Part shown: piece after piece, positions 34,445 through 43,535 of the stretch
Layout of the letters: every line of letters starts with the position of its first letter
How positions within the stretch are numbered: position 1 is the first letter of the stretch
DNA from: Melghirimyces thermohalophilus
GTDB taxonomy: Bacteria; Bacillota; Bacilli; Thermoactinomycetales; DSM-45169
Assembly (NCBI RefSeq): GCF_900102685.1
Contig: NZ_FMZA01000021.1
Span: forward strand, 1 to 58,513
Length of the DNA: 58,513 nt
Direction of reading: 5' to 3'
The notes under the pieces: model-generated
Databases searched by the model: none
What the model saw: only the letters and a program-made list of their open reading frames with translations
Told to the model about the DNA's origin: nothing
Made by a program: the position numbers and the translations under genes

Positions 34445-35413
34445 TTATTCTCCAACTCCCTTGACGGCGTCCCGGCGGATATGAAGCAAACGCAACGCCA
34501 CCAGAAACAGATGCTTATGCTCCACGATGATGTGCCCCAAAATGTCGCTGGCCTCATCCGGGTCCGTCGTATCGAGACGAAACACCAATACAAACAGTTC
34601 TTCATGAAAGACAGTGGTCACCATATATTCATAAGGGTATGCTTCATTCTGGGAAACGATGTCGTCTCCTGTGACCCAGCTCTCGATTTCGGGCGAATCA
34701 GAATCTTCCTCCTGGTGAAAGACCGGGACGAAGCGGGCCCCGGCGGAGCCGATCCGTCTCAGCTCCTTCCCCGCCGACTCGTAGCAGGCGACGGCGACAC
34801 ACTTGATATCCAGCTCCTTGAGCAGGCGCTCCATCAACAGGTGGGAATCCACCGGGTCTTCCCCCTGAAACAGGACATCGTACAGGCGCACTTCACTCCG
34901 CATTTTGCTGGCGAGACGCAAAGCATATTCTGCTTCCCGTTGTGCCCCATGCAATTGATCCTGCAGCTTTTCCTTTTTCTGTTCCAGCTTTTCCAGACGT
35001 GATTCCAGCTTTTCCTTCCATGCCCCCTTCTCCTTCCTCTGTTCCCATTCCTGCCGTTCCACAAACTGTTTCCGGTTAAAGATGTATTCGCCGAAGGGAC
35101 TGTAGAAATAGGAACCCCGTTCACAGATTTTGCGGGAGGCAGACTGACCGAGGACGATGACGATCAATGCTATATAAACTAATGCCACCGCCGGAGCCGC
35201 CGCCCAGACCTGCCGGAAGTCTCCGTTGAACACCGGTGTGAAAAAAAGTACTGTCACTAATGCAGCCCCGTACCGAAACCATTGTCCCACTCTACCTGTC
35301 CACATCACGGCAGAAGCGATAAAGGCCCCGACAAACTTCCATACAAAATCCCCCGAGAAACGGGGAGGCGAGGCCGGATTTGGGGTTTCCGGATGTTGAG
35401 GCATCGGTTGCAT
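34445..35413 (-). CDS. Membrane-anchored coiled-coil protein with GAF-like C-terminal domain
   Basis: 322 residues from ATG 35413 (GGGGAGGG upstream). After a Pro-rich start, two to three hydrophobic segments (about 26-42, 45-62, 70-92) precede a long charged coiled coil (about 115-175, RKEKGAWKEKLESRLEKLEQ). The C-terminal 145 residues (VDSHLLMERLLKELDIKCVAV... VFRLDTTDPDEAS) look like a GAF or related sensor fold. No known family name. It lies 65 bases downstream of the XPB-associated gene, so it may share that operon. Confidence 0.7.
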   Translation of the reverse strand: MQPMPQHPETPNPASPPRFSGDFVWKFVGAFIASAVMWTGRVGQWFRYGAALVTVLFFTPVFNGDFRQVWAAAPAVALVYIALIVIVLGQSASRKICERGSYFYSPFGEYIFNRKQFVERQEWEQRKEKGAWKEKLESRLEKLEQKKEKLQDQLHGAQREAEYALRLASKMRSEVRLYDVLFQGEDPVDSHLLMERLLKELDIKCVAVACYESAGKELRRIGSAGARFVPVFHQEEDSDSPEIESWVTGDDIVSQNEAYPYEYMVTTVFHEELFVLVFRLDTTDPDEASDILGHIIVEHKHLFLVALRLLHIRRDAVKGVGE

Positions 35414-35477
35414 GCGCTTCCCTCCCCTGTATCCATTCGACCTTGGATGGGGATTCCCTGCCTTCTCTTCCGCTTTT

Positions 35478-37346
35478 TTAAAACAGCTCTTTCCATGGGG
35501 CCAGTAGTCGGACTGCCGATATCTCCTCCAATGAAAACCTCTGGTTTCCACCCAGCTCATCCTGTCCATCCACCATCCAACGGTCCCCGTCCCGAAATAC
35601 CGTCACCGGTGTCAGTCGGATCGGATCCCCGTCACCCGGGGCACAGAGGAGGTCCAGCTCCATTTGAATCGCCTGTTTGATCAGCTGGCGCAGAGTGGAA
35701 GGGTGATAAGGGCGAAGCCCTTCCGTCCACACCTTGGGTAATTGTTTAAAACCGGGCACCGCCTCCTCCAAAGCGGGGTAATGCCCGTCCACCAAAAGGG
35801 GCTCCTCCTGCCCTTCCGTAAAAACGGGCTGCGCCGCCGGCTCGTTTTTCCACCAAGGGGTTTCTCCCGGCGGTTCGATCACCGGCGTGCCCCGGTCACT
35901 CCATCCCTTCCGAACGGATTCGATCTGCGATTGCGGAACCCGGTATAACCCGTCGGCGAGACTCTCCAAGCCCCACGCAGCCCGGTCTTCATCGGACAGA
36001 CGGTGGTGGGATCCAGGCGGCAAGCGGAGCAGCCACGCCTCCTCCAGCACAGGGTGACCACCCCCCGCCCAGCGGATGAGACTCTCCCGCACATTTTGCG
36101 GCGGTGGGTAACCGGAAATCTCCTGCAGCAATTCCATCATTTCGTCTGCGGATATGCCTCGCTCCGCTCCACGCCGAACCGAGGAAGCGGTCAAAGCATA
36201 GACGGAGAGCTGGTCCCCGCCCATGTCATCGGCAAATTGAGCCAGCAAAAACCGACGATACAGCGAAAAAAACGGAGGCAACAGCACTTCAAAATCGGGC
36301 TTCACGTAACCTTTCATCTCCGGAATCTCCGGCCCTGCCGGGGGGGACCAGGGCGTCCAGCGCCAATAGCGATGCCCCCGGTATGTCCCGCGTTCCACCC
36401 AGCCCATGGTATCCAGGGGGGCGAGCCAACGCTCTTCCGCCTCCTCCACAACAGCGGGAAGCTTACGGGCATCTCCGATCACCTCCAGCCATCCCAGACA
36501 GGTGTCCCTCCAGCGAGCCCATCCCTCAGAGTGGGCAGTCATTCGCCACCACAGTCCGTCCCAGCCAGGACGGTCTTCCAACAAAACCGTCTCCGTCAAC
36601 TGAAACAATTGGGCGATGCGGCTATCCCAGGACAACCCCAACCATCCTTCCAGGCAATCGGGATCAGCCCGCCATTTTCCCTTTTCCTCCCGCAAGAATC
36701 CCAGCCGGGCGGCGAAGTCCGCCATCAACTGGAGGGCGGCGGAGCCGGTCCCGCCTCCCCACAGGGAGAGGTTGAGCCCTCTATCATCCAGATCCAACTC
36801 CGCTTCCAATTTCCGTTCCACCGGACGCGCCACCCTTTGCTCCCGGGTCAGAGGAATCCCTCCCTGCTCCAACTGAACGGCAAATTGAAACAGAGGGTCC
36901 CACAGCCCGCGGGAGCTCTCCTTTTCCGGACGGATCGGGGGTTGTTCCCGCTGGGAGGAAGCTTCGCTCTTCGCGGCGAGACAAGCCCGCCGGATCTCCC
37001 TGGGACACCAATATACCCACTCCCCGAATTCCTTCCGGATGCGAAACAGAAGGCCGCGACGACGCAGAAGGATACATGCAGTTCGCAAGCAGGCGGGAGA
37101 TAAGGAGGGATGATTCAACTCTGCCATCCCCTCCGGCAGCCATCGGTCCCCTCGAGGAAGGATCAACTCATCGAGAAGAATCTGCTCCCAAGGATGGAAG
37201 CCTTTTGCCGTCCCTCCTCTCAACATCCACTGTATGATCGCCTCCGCAAGGGAAGTCGGGTCGTTCCTGCAGCTGTAATGATCCGCCAACCGCTGGCGTG
37301 CCTCATGCTTCAATTTTTGCAGACATTGGATCAACGACGGTTTCAT
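35478..37346 (-). CDS. XPB-associated protein with XPB/Ssl2 N-terminal-like domain (Helicase_C_3)
   Basis: 622 residues from ATG 37346 (GGGAG 8 bases upstream, 5 bases after the helicase stop). It has no Walker motifs. The C-terminal part contains YVKPDFEVLLPPFFSLYRRF...LTASSVRRGAERGISADEMM near 330-400, which matches the domain shared with the N-terminus of eukaryotic XPB and found beside bacterial XPB genes. The N-terminal half has winged-helix-like stretches. It is probably a partner or loading factor for the helicase, in DNA repair or transcription; that is inference. Confidence 0.8.
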   Translation of the reverse strand: MKPSLIQCLQKLKHEARQRLADHYSCRNDPTSLAEAIIQWMLRGGTAKGFHPWEQILLDELILPRGDRWLPEGMAELNHPSLSPACLRTACILLRRRGLLFRIRKEFGEWVYWCPREIRRACLAAKSEASSQREQPPIRPEKESSRGLWDPLFQFAVQLEQGGIPLTREQRVARPVERKLEAELDLDDRGLNLSLWGGGTGSAALQLMADFAARLGFLREEKGKWRADPDCLEGWLGLSWDSRIAQLFQLTETVLLEDRPGWDGLWWRMTAHSEGWARWRDTCLGWLEVIGDARKLPAVVEEAEERWLAPLDTMGWVERGTYRGHRYWRWTPWSPPAGPEIPEMKGYVKPDFEVLLPPFFSLYRRFLLAQFADDMGGDQLSVYALTASSVRRGAERGISADEMMELLQEISGYPPPQNVRESLIRWAGGGHPVLEEAWLLRLPPGSHHRLSDEDRAAWGLESLADGLYRVPQSQIESVRKGWSDRGTPVIEPPGETPWWKNEPAAQPVFTEGQEEPLLVDGHYPALEEAVPGFKQLPKVWTEGLRPYHPSTLRQLIKQAIQMELDLLCAPGDGDPIRLTPVTVFRDGDRWMVDGQDELGGNQRFSLEEISAVRLLAPWKELF

Positions 37347-37351
37347 CGGGG

Positions 37352-39010
37352 TCACTCCCATGCTTCAAAATCTTGCACATCGTATCGATAACCCTGTTCC
37401 ACTAAAAACAGTTGCCGCTGAAGAGCATACTCCTGATCCAGGGTGTCCCTGGAGACCACATGGTAAAAATGTGCTTCATTCTCTCCTTTTTTCGGTCGTA
37501 AAATCCGGCCCAGCCGCTGCGCCTCCTCCTGACGGGAGCCGAAGGCGCCGGAAAGTTGAACCGCCACTCCGGCATCCGGCAGATCCACGGCGAAATTGGC
37601 CACTTTGGAGACGACTAGCACCGGTTCATCTCCGCTTCGAAACCGGTCAAACCAAATCTCCCTTTCCGATTGCGGCGTCTGACCTGTGATCAGTGGGAGA
37701 CTTAACTGAGTCGCCACCTGCCTCAATTGATCCAGATATTGACCGATAACCAAAATCTTATGATCCCGGTGACGGTGAAGAATCTTTTTCAACACGTTGA
37801 TTTTTAGCGGATTTTCCGCCGCGATCCGGTATTTTTTCTTTTTAGGTGCCCGCTGGTATTGCTGTCGCAAACCCGGTTTCAACGGGGTTCGGATTTCCGT
37901 GCAGGCAGCCTGAGCGATCCACCCCCGGGACTCCAACTCTTTCCAGGGAACTTCAAATTTCTTGGGGCCGATCAGGGAGAAGACGTCCTCTTCCCGACCG
38001 TCCTCTCGAACCAGGGTCGCAGTCAGTCCCAACCGGCGACGGGCTTGAATGTCAGCGGTGGCCCGAAACACCGGTGCTGGGAGCAGGTGCACCTCATCAT
38101 AGATCACCAGTCCCCAATCCCTCTCTTCAAACAGCTTCATATGGGTAAAGGGATCCCGCTTTCCCGAACGGTGGGTCAAAATTTGATACGTGGCCACCGT
38201 GACCGGGCGAACTTCTTTTTTATCCCCTGTATAAACCCCCACCTGCTCTGCCGTAAGATCGGTCTTGTCCAGCAATTCCCGAATCCACTGTTGTACCGAT
38301 GTGGTATTGGGGGTAAGAATCAGGGTCGCTTTTCCCACTTTCTCCATCACCGACAAGCCGATCACTGTTTTTCCGGCACCACAGGGAAGGACCAACACGC
38401 CGTTACCTCCAGTTACATCCCCTCGGCGATGGAAATTTTCTACCGCACGCCGCTGATAGTCCCGCAAATGGGTAGTTTCTTTCAACTGCAAAGAAAGGGG
38501 TTCTCCCCGGGTATACCCGGCCCGGTCTTCCACTGGATACCCCAGCCGGATCAGCTCCTGTTTGACCCACCCCCGCAACTCAGAGGGAACAGCAAATGTA
38601 CCCCGCCCCAAAAAAGTCATGCGATCCCTCCAAGGGCGGCTTTTCCTCATTTTTTGGGAGAGGGCGGCATCAGCGACAGACAGGATCAATTGTTTCTCCT
38701 TCGAGGTTAAAGTGACGAGACCGCACCGTCCCATCTTCTCTTCTACTTGCCGCTTGAGGGAAGCAGGCAGGCCAAATTTGCTCTCTTCCTCCAGAAAGCC
38801 CACCGCTTCCTGAACCGTCCACCCCGCCGACACCGCATTCCACAACGAGAGCGGCGTAATTCGGTAAGTGTGGAGGTGGTCCGGCGTTTTGACCAGCTCA
38901 GCCAGATTGGACAGCCGATCGCGCACCTCAGGAAAAGCGGGATGATCCGCCTCTAAGAGAACCACACCATCCCCTTGTACAATCATGGGGCGATCCGGAC
39001 AAAATTTCAT
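37352..39010 (-). CDS. XPB-type DEAD/DEAH helicase
   Basis: 552 residues. SF2 helicase with an XPB-like N-terminal damage-recognition region, Walker A PCGAGKT near 212, DEVH box VIYDEVHLLP, motif III GLTATLV followed by the RED motif (VREDGRE) of XPB proteins, and motif VI QRLGRILRPKKGE. The thumb-like insert (LKPGLRQQYQRAPKKKK) is also present. It would unwind DNA at damage or during transcription. It is the first gene of an operon with the XPB-associated protein, a coiled-coil membrane protein and a small basic protein. The ATG at 39010 follows AAAGGGGGG. Confidence 0.9.
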   Translation of the reverse strand: MKFCPDRPMIVQGDGVVLLEADHPAFPEVRDRLSNLAELVKTPDHLHTYRITPLSLWNAVSAGWTVQEAVGFLEEESKFGLPASLKRQVEEKMGRCGLVTLTSKEKQLILSVADAALSQKMRKSRPWRDRMTFLGRGTFAVPSELRGWVKQELIRLGYPVEDRAGYTRGEPLSLQLKETTHLRDYQRRAVENFHRRGDVTGGNGVLVLPCGAGKTVIGLSVMEKVGKATLILTPNTTSVQQWIRELLDKTDLTAEQVGVYTGDKKEVRPVTVATYQILTHRSGKRDPFTHMKLFEERDWGLVIYDEVHLLPAPVFRATADIQARRRLGLTATLVREDGREEDVFSLIGPKKFEVPWKELESRGWIAQAACTEIRTPLKPGLRQQYQRAPKKKKYRIAAENPLKINVLKKILHRHRDHKILVIGQYLDQLRQVATQLSLPLITGQTPQSEREIWFDRFRSGDEPVLVVSKVANFAVDLPDAGVAVQLSGAFGSRQEEAQRLGRILRPKKGENEAHFYHVVSRDTLDQEYALQRQLFLVEQGYRYDVQDFEAWE

Positions 39011-39174
39011 CGAGTACCCCCCTTTTCCGTCTTATTCTTTTACGGATAAAGGGGAAACATGACAACTGGCGAATATCTATGGTAAAATACGGACAAAATG
39101 GCATCAAAAGATTTGCAACTTTTTTCTGCCCACTCCCGTCCATATATTAACTTCACATAACGGGAGGCACTGAA

Positions 39175-39645
39175 ATGCATAACTGGAAGGTGGCCCTTCT
39201 CATGATGATGATCGTCGCGTTGATCGGAGCCGGTGGCTGCACTCCTTTTTTCGCATCGGATGATGCCAAGGCCAGAGAACCGGACGGTGATGGCGCGTCC
39301 CTCTCCTTCCAAGAGGAATCGGCGGAAAAACTTCCTGAGGCTGTGAAAAAGATACGGTCCGAAGTGATGGCTGCGGACAGCGAAAAGTTGTCTCATCGGG
39401 AAGTTCGCTCCGGCGACCGTACCTATTTAATTCTTTCCCTCGGTCAGCGACCGACCGGAGGTTATGCCATCCAGGTGGAAAAAGTGGTACGGAAAGGGGA
39501 TACCATCCAGGTGATCGCCGAAGAATCCCCCCCTCCCAAAGGCAGCTTCAACACACAGGTGATCACACAACCGACTACTGTCATCTCCCTTGAAACACCT
39601 GATGAGGAAGTCCAATACCGTTACCGGTTGAAGGAATCCCCCTGA
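39175..39645 (+). CDS. PrcB-like lipoprotein
   Basis: 156 residues. Lipoprotein signal: a hydrophobic run (VALLMMMIVALIGAGG) ending at the lipobox GAGGC, with the lipidated Cys at about 22. The C-terminal domain contains RPTGGYAIQVEKVVRKGDTI and ends in VQYRYRL, a PrcB pattern (PF14343) seen in dentilisin-complex proteins. Expected on the outer face of the membrane. Function unknown. The ATG at 39175 follows GGGAGG. A strong terminator follows. Confidence 0.8.
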   Translation: MHNWKVALLMMMIVALIGAGGCTPFFASDDAKAREPDGDGASLSFQEESAEKLPEAVKKIRSEVMAADSEKLSHREVRSGDRTYLILSLGQRPTGGYAIQVEKVVRKGDTIQVIAEESPPPKGSFNTQVITQPTTVISLETPDEEVQYRYRLKESP

Positions 39646-39651
39646 CCCGAA

Positions 39652-39687
39652 GGAAAAAGCCCTGTGCTTGGTGCGCAGGGCTTTTTC
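39652..39687 (+). terminator. Terminator of the PrcB-like gene
   Basis: AAAAAGCCCTGTGC-TTG-GTGCGCAGGGCTTTTT, symmetric, so it may also work for the convergent 49-residue gene. Confidence 0.75.
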
Positions 39688-39705
39688 ATGGATAATCCAA
39701 AAACG

Positions 39706-39855
39706 TTACAAGGCCTGATCTTTTCTTCCCGGTTTAGGGTCCCGCCGCTCTGGGGGCTTGCCCCGATCCGGCTGTTCCGGGGAAGTCGTAATCGGCTCCC
39801 GAGGCGTCGTAATTTCCGGCTCCCGTCGCGGCGATCCAATTTCGGGTATGCGCAT
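39706..39855 (-). CDS. 49-residue Pro/Arg-rich protein
   Basis: Starts at ATG 39855 with AAGGAGG 7 bases upstream. It is rich in Pro, Arg and Glu (GSPRREPEITTPREP, GKPPERRDPKPGRK) and probably disordered. It resembles the 52-residue protein at 7744 in composition only. Unknown function. It is convergent with the PrcB-like gene. Confidence 0.55.
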   Translation of the reverse strand: MRIPEIGSPRREPEITTPREPITTSPEQPDRGKPPERRDPKPGRKDQAL

Positions 39856-40202
39856 ATATCTTCCTCCTTGATGGATGGTATCATTAGTGTACCCGCGTTC
39901 CTCCTCGCTACCCGACCGCCGCTGCATATGAAAAAAATCCCTCCCCTTTATGGACGAGCCTCCATTTTTTATACACTTGAGAAAAAATCGGATTGATGTA
40001 CCGCAACCACCTGGATGTGAGAGCATCATCCCTTTTTTTGGCTACATCATGCTCAGTTACCCTCCAGTATCATCGACTCCTGTTCGTTTACACCACAAAA
40101 AACACCCCTTAACCTGTGTCTATTTTCAGGGGTGTACATCACTGGCGGGCATGTTTTTTGAAAGAGGAGTCGTCTCTCCGCCTATACTAATGACCGACCT
40201 GT
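39856..40202. other. 347-base intergenic region
   Basis: Apart from the IS-end relic at 40092-40141 I see no gene, riboswitch or tRNA here. Open frames lack ribosome sites and have no recognisable protein pattern. Confidence 0.6.
40092..40141 (-). mobile_element. Shortened relic of the IS3-family end seen at 1-94
   Basis: The minus strand begins TGATGTACACCCC, followed by a segment like TAGACACAGG and TTAAGGGGTGTTTT. It aligns with the end at 94-24 but lacks about 26 bases (AAAAACCCCCTGTG region). No transposase codons follow. It is a solo end, or a short inverted-repeat element derived from the same family. Confidence 0.6.
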
Positions 40203-40517
40203 TTATTCCACGCCATCCAGCCAAGGGGATTCCGGTGATTCGGGAGAATCCCACAATGGTGGAGGTGACCCGGGCATTCCCATTGGCGGCCTGACCGGAT
40301 AAGGGGCCGGCGGCGGAAGAGGCCCCCTTCCGGGAGCCGGCGGATAAGGAGGCCACTGGGACATATACGGCGGCGCCATTCGTGGGTCCTGATAGGATAC
40401 GTAGCCCATGGGAAACATGGGGTATGGATAAGGAAGCCGATTCCCGCCGGGATGTACCGGATGATCCGGCACTGGGTAACCTCTGGCCGCATAGGGATGA
40501 GGGTGACGAAAGGACAT
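40203..40517 (-). CDS. Pro/Tyr/Met-rich protein, possible spore coat component
   Basis: 104 residues from ATG 40517 (AAGGAGGG upstream). Low complexity, Pro about a third, with Tyr and Met in short runs (PYPYPMFPMGYVS, PPYMSQWPPYPPAPG). There is no membrane segment. Such Tyr- and Pro-rich small proteins are common in coats; the role is inferred. The C-terminus is acidic (DSPESPESPWLDGVE). Confidence 0.65.
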   Translation of the reverse strand: MSFRHPHPYAARGYPVPDHPVHPGGNRLPYPYPMFPMGYVSYQDPRMAPPYMSQWPPYPPAPGRGPLPPPAPYPVRPPMGMPGSPPPLWDSPESPESPWLDGVE

Positions 40518-40612
40518 TAAATCCCTCCTTGAGGTCTTGAGGTAGTTGCAAGGCCTATCATAGGATATATACGGTCCCACTCCTCGTCCTATGTCCTTTC
40601 AGTCGCGATGCC

Positions 40613-40642
40613 GTTTCCAAACCGGGAACGGTTTGATATGAT
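40613..40642 (+). promoter_or_regulatory. Putative mgtE promoter with a palindrome between the -35 and -10 boxes
   Basis: TTTCCA (40613), 18 bases, TATGAT (40637). The spacer holds the palindrome AAACCG-GGAA-CGGTTT (40619-40634). A repressor bound there would block polymerase. The -35 box is poor. It lies 40 bases before mgtE. Confidence 0.4.
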
Positions 40643-40682
40643 GATGTAGATTTTCAAACCAAGTGGAGAGGAGGTAGGACGC

Positions 40683-42050
40683 ATGCCGGAAAATGAAGAA
40701 CGGAAGCGTGAGATCGATCTCGATTCAATCAAAGTCGCCCTGCAAAAGAGAGAACAACGGTTTTTGCGCCCTCTGGTTGAGGAACTTCAGCCTTATGACC
40801 TGGGGCAAGTTTTTTTTCGTCTGCCCACCGTCTACCGCTCCCAGTTCGTCCGGATGCTTAAGCCGGCGGAGATTGCCCTGCTGCTGGAAGAAGTGGAGTC
40901 GGAAGAACAACAGGAAATCTTGTCCACCCTCGGACCGGAGCGCACCTCCGCCATCCTGAACCGGATGCCCTCCGACAAAGTGGCGGATTTGATGGGTGAA
41001 CTGGACGAAAGCATTGTTCGGTTGCTGCTTCGATCGATGGAACGGGATGAAGCGGACAAAGTACGGGCCCTGCTCCATTATCCTGAAGATACCGCCGGTG
41101 GGAAAATGACCCCCGAGTATGTTGCCGTATACGAATACTACACCGTGGAAGAAGTGATCCAGTACCTGCGAAGGGAAGCCCCGACGGCAGAAACCATTTA
41201 TTATATTTACGTGATCGATGCAGATGACCGGCTGGTCGGCGTTATTTCCCTGCGGGAGCTCTTGATCGCTTCCCCGTCCAAACCGATCACCGAGGTGATG
41301 TACGAACGCATTATCTCCGTGCCCGCGGAAATGGATCAAGAAGAAGTGGCTCAATTGATGCAGCGGTACGATTTTCTGGCCATCCCCGTGGTTGACGGTG
41401 AAAATCGCCTTCTCGGGATTATCACCATCGATGATGTGGTCGATGTCCTGATCGAAGAGGCTCAAGAGGACATCTCCAAACTTTCCGCCGTCGGGCAGAC
41501 GGAAATGGACGTGCTGACCCATCCGTTTTCCTCTGCCCGACGCCGGATCCCCTGGCTGGTTTTGCTTCTCTTTATCGGAATGCTGACCGCCACCATGCTC
41601 AGCACCTTTGAAAACACCATCAATCGGGTGGCCGCCCTCGCTTATTTTATGCCGATGGTCGCCGGGATGACCGGTAACACCGGCACCCAATCCCTGGCCT
41701 TGGTCATTCGGGGACTCAGCTCCGGGCAGTTAACCCGTGACAAGTATTTGCACATCCTGAGACAGGAAGGCATCACCGGAGTCATGATCGGCACGGTTTG
41801 CAGTGTCCTCATCTTCTTCATGGTCACCCTGCTTTACGGGAAACTCTCTCTGGGATTGGTGGTGGGGGTATCCATGTGGTTTACCCTGCTGCTGGGCACC
41901 ATCGGCGGCACGCTGATCCCGCTATTGCTCAACCTGTTGAAAGTGGACCCCACCGTCGCCTCCGGCCCCTTGATCACCACTATCAACGACGTCTTTTCTC
42001 TGTTAATCTACTTCGGCTTCGCCACGCTGTTTCTTCACTACCTGCTCTAG
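40683..42050 (+). CDS. mgtE: Magnesium transporter MgtE
   Basis: 455 residues. Domains in order: MgtE N-terminal helical domain (to about 130), two CBS domains (about 140-260, with FLAIPVVDGENRLLGIITIDDV), a connecting helix, then five membrane segments from about 285 forming the pore. GNTGTQSLALVIRGL and TVASGPLITTINDVFS are conserved pore and core motifs. A Mg2+-gated Mg2+ channel. The ATG at 40683 follows AGAGGAGG. No M-box riboswitch is seen upstream; the short leader holds a palindrome instead. Confidence 0.95.
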   Translation: MPENEERKREIDLDSIKVALQKREQRFLRPLVEELQPYDLGQVFFRLPTVYRSQFVRMLKPAEIALLLEEVESEEQQEILSTLGPERTSAILNRMPSDKVADLMGELDESIVRLLLRSMERDEADKVRALLHYPEDTAGGKMTPEYVAVYEYYTVEEVIQYLRREAPTAETIYYIYVIDADDRLVGVISLRELLIASPSKPITEVMYERIISVPAEMDQEEVAQLMQRYDFLAIPVVDGENRLLGIITIDDVVDVLIEEAQEDISKLSAVGQTEMDVLTHPFSSARRRIPWLVLLLFIGMLTATMLSTFENTINRVAALAYFMPMVAGMTGNTGTQSLALVIRGLSSGQLTRDKYLHILRQEGITGVMIGTVCSVLIFFMVTLLYGKLSLGLVVGVSMWFTLLLGTIGGTLIPLLLNLLKVDPTVASGPLITTINDVFSLLIYFGFATLFLHYLL

Positions 42051-42056
42051 TCTAAC

Positions 42057-42080
42057 GCCCGGTTACACCGGGCTTTTTTG
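42057..42080 (+). terminator. mgtE terminator
   Basis: GCCCGG-TTACA-CCGGGC followed by TTTTTTG. Confidence 0.8.
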
Positions 42081-42198
42081 TGACAGTCTCTCGACCTTCT
42101 CCCCATGAGCTATGAAGGGAAACCGATTTTTGGTAATGTATATATTAACCTTGCAAACACTATAGAAACCATACTCATCGCAGGAGGTCGTCGCTGGA

Positions 42199-43533
42199 GT
42201 GGAAAGTTTTTTCCTGATCCTCTGGAATCTTTTCCTGGTTTTTATACTTGTCTTCCTCAACGGGTTTTTCGTCGCCTCGGAATTTGCCATTGTCAAAGTG
42301 CGCGCCACCCGGATCGCCCAGCTCTCCGCTGAGGGAAATCGCCGTGCCATGGTAGCTGACAAAGTGATCCGAAAAATGGACGCCTATCTTTCAGCCACCC
42401 AACTGGGCATCACCTTGGCCTCGCTGGGGTTGGGTTGGATCGGGGAGCCGGCGGTCGCCAAATTGATCGTGGAACCGCTCCTCGGTTTGCTTCCTTTCGC
42501 CATCCCGGAATGGCTGGTCCACACGCTGGGTTTTGGAGTCGCGTTCGCGATCATCACCTTTCTTCACATCGTCCTGGGAGAGATGGCCCCCAAGTCTCTC
42601 GCCATCCGCCGCGCCGAAGGGACCACGCTTTGGACGGCAACGCCTCTCAACTGGTTTTACAAGCTGTTTTATCCCTTCATCTGGACCCTGAACACGGCAG
42701 CAAACAAGATCTTGAGTTGGGTCGGGGTCGATGAAGAGCTCACCGAACATCAGCAGGCACATACCGAGGAAGAGATCCGGATGATGGTGGCCCAGAGTCA
42801 CAAAAGCGGCCACATCGATCAGACCGAACTCTCCCTTTTTGATAACGTCTTCGAGTTTACCGACCGTGTCGCACGGGAAGTGATGGTACCCCGGGTCGAT
42901 ATGATTTGTCTGTACACAGAGGATCCAGTGGAAGAAAATCTGAATGCTCTGCGGAAAAGCCGTCACACTCGCTTTCCCCTCTGTCGGGAAGATAAAGACG
43001 ACATCATCGGCATCGTCCATATCCGCCACGTTTATGAAGTACTGCTCACCAAGGAAGAGCTCGATTTGACCGCCCTGACCCAACCGGTCATCCGGGTGCC
43101 GGAGACGATGGAGGTCAAAGACGTCCTGCGCATCCTGCAAAAAAACCGCTCGGAGATGGCGATTGTCGTCGACGAGTATGGCGGGACAGCGGGCTTGGTT
43201 ACCACGGAAGATATCATCGAAGAGATCTTCGGCGAGATTCAGGATGAATTTGACGATGAGCGTCCATTCTTTCAGAAGAATGGTACGGCGACCTCCATCG
43301 ACGCCCGCCTCCTGATCGAGGAAGTGAATGAGTACTTCCATACTGACATCGATGATCCTGACAACGATACGATCGGCGGTTGGGTTTTCTCCCAGCTAAA
43401 CGAAGTCCCAGAGGTGGGTGACGAAGTGACCTATCAGGACTTCATATTTAAAGTTCAGGAAACCGATCAATACAGCGTCGGGCGGTTGTTGGTCACCAAG
43501 GTGCCTCCTGAGGAAAAGGAAGCTACCGACTAA
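42199..43533 (+). CDS. CNNM/CorC-family hemolysin-like membrane protein
   Basis: 444 residues: a DUF21/CNNM transmembrane domain (about 1-165, four segments, with NGFFVASEFAIVKVR at 18-32), a CBS pair (about 205-330, with VVDEYGGTAGLVTTEDIIEEI) and a C-terminal CorC/HlyC domain. The family acts in Mg2+/Co2+ efflux or ion homeostasis, which fits its place behind mgtE. It starts at GTG 42199, with AGGAGG 11 bases upstream. A terminator follows; transcription from its own promoter is likely. Confidence 0.9.
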   Translation: MESFFLILWNLFLVFILVFLNGFFVASEFAIVKVRATRIAQLSAEGNRRAMVADKVIRKMDAYLSATQLGITLASLGLGWIGEPAVAKLIVEPLLGLLPFAIPEWLVHTLGFGVAFAIITFLHIVLGEMAPKSLAIRRAEGTTLWTATPLNWFYKLFYPFIWTLNTAANKILSWVGVDEELTEHQQAHTEEEIRMMVAQSHKSGHIDQTELSLFDNVFEFTDRVAREVMVPRVDMICLYTEDPVEENLNALRKSRHTRFPLCREDKDDIIGIVHIRHVYEVLLTKEELDLTALTQPVIRVPETMEVKDVLRILQKNRSEMAIVVDEYGGTAGLVTTEDIIEEIFGEIQDEFDDERPFFQKNGTATSIDARLLIEEVNEYFHTDIDDPDNDTIGGWVFSQLNEVPEVGDEVTYQDFIFKVQETDQYSVGRLLVTKVPPEEKEATD

Positions 43534-43535
43534 AT

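Noticed and set aside
36003-37103. Plus-strand frame of 366 codons opposite the XPB-associated gene
   Set aside because: Rich in Gln/Pro/His/Arg as mirror frames of GC-rich genes are; no ribosome site or domain.
40725-41690. Minus-strand frame of 321 codons inside mgtE
   Set aside because: Mirror of mgtE with no start signal.
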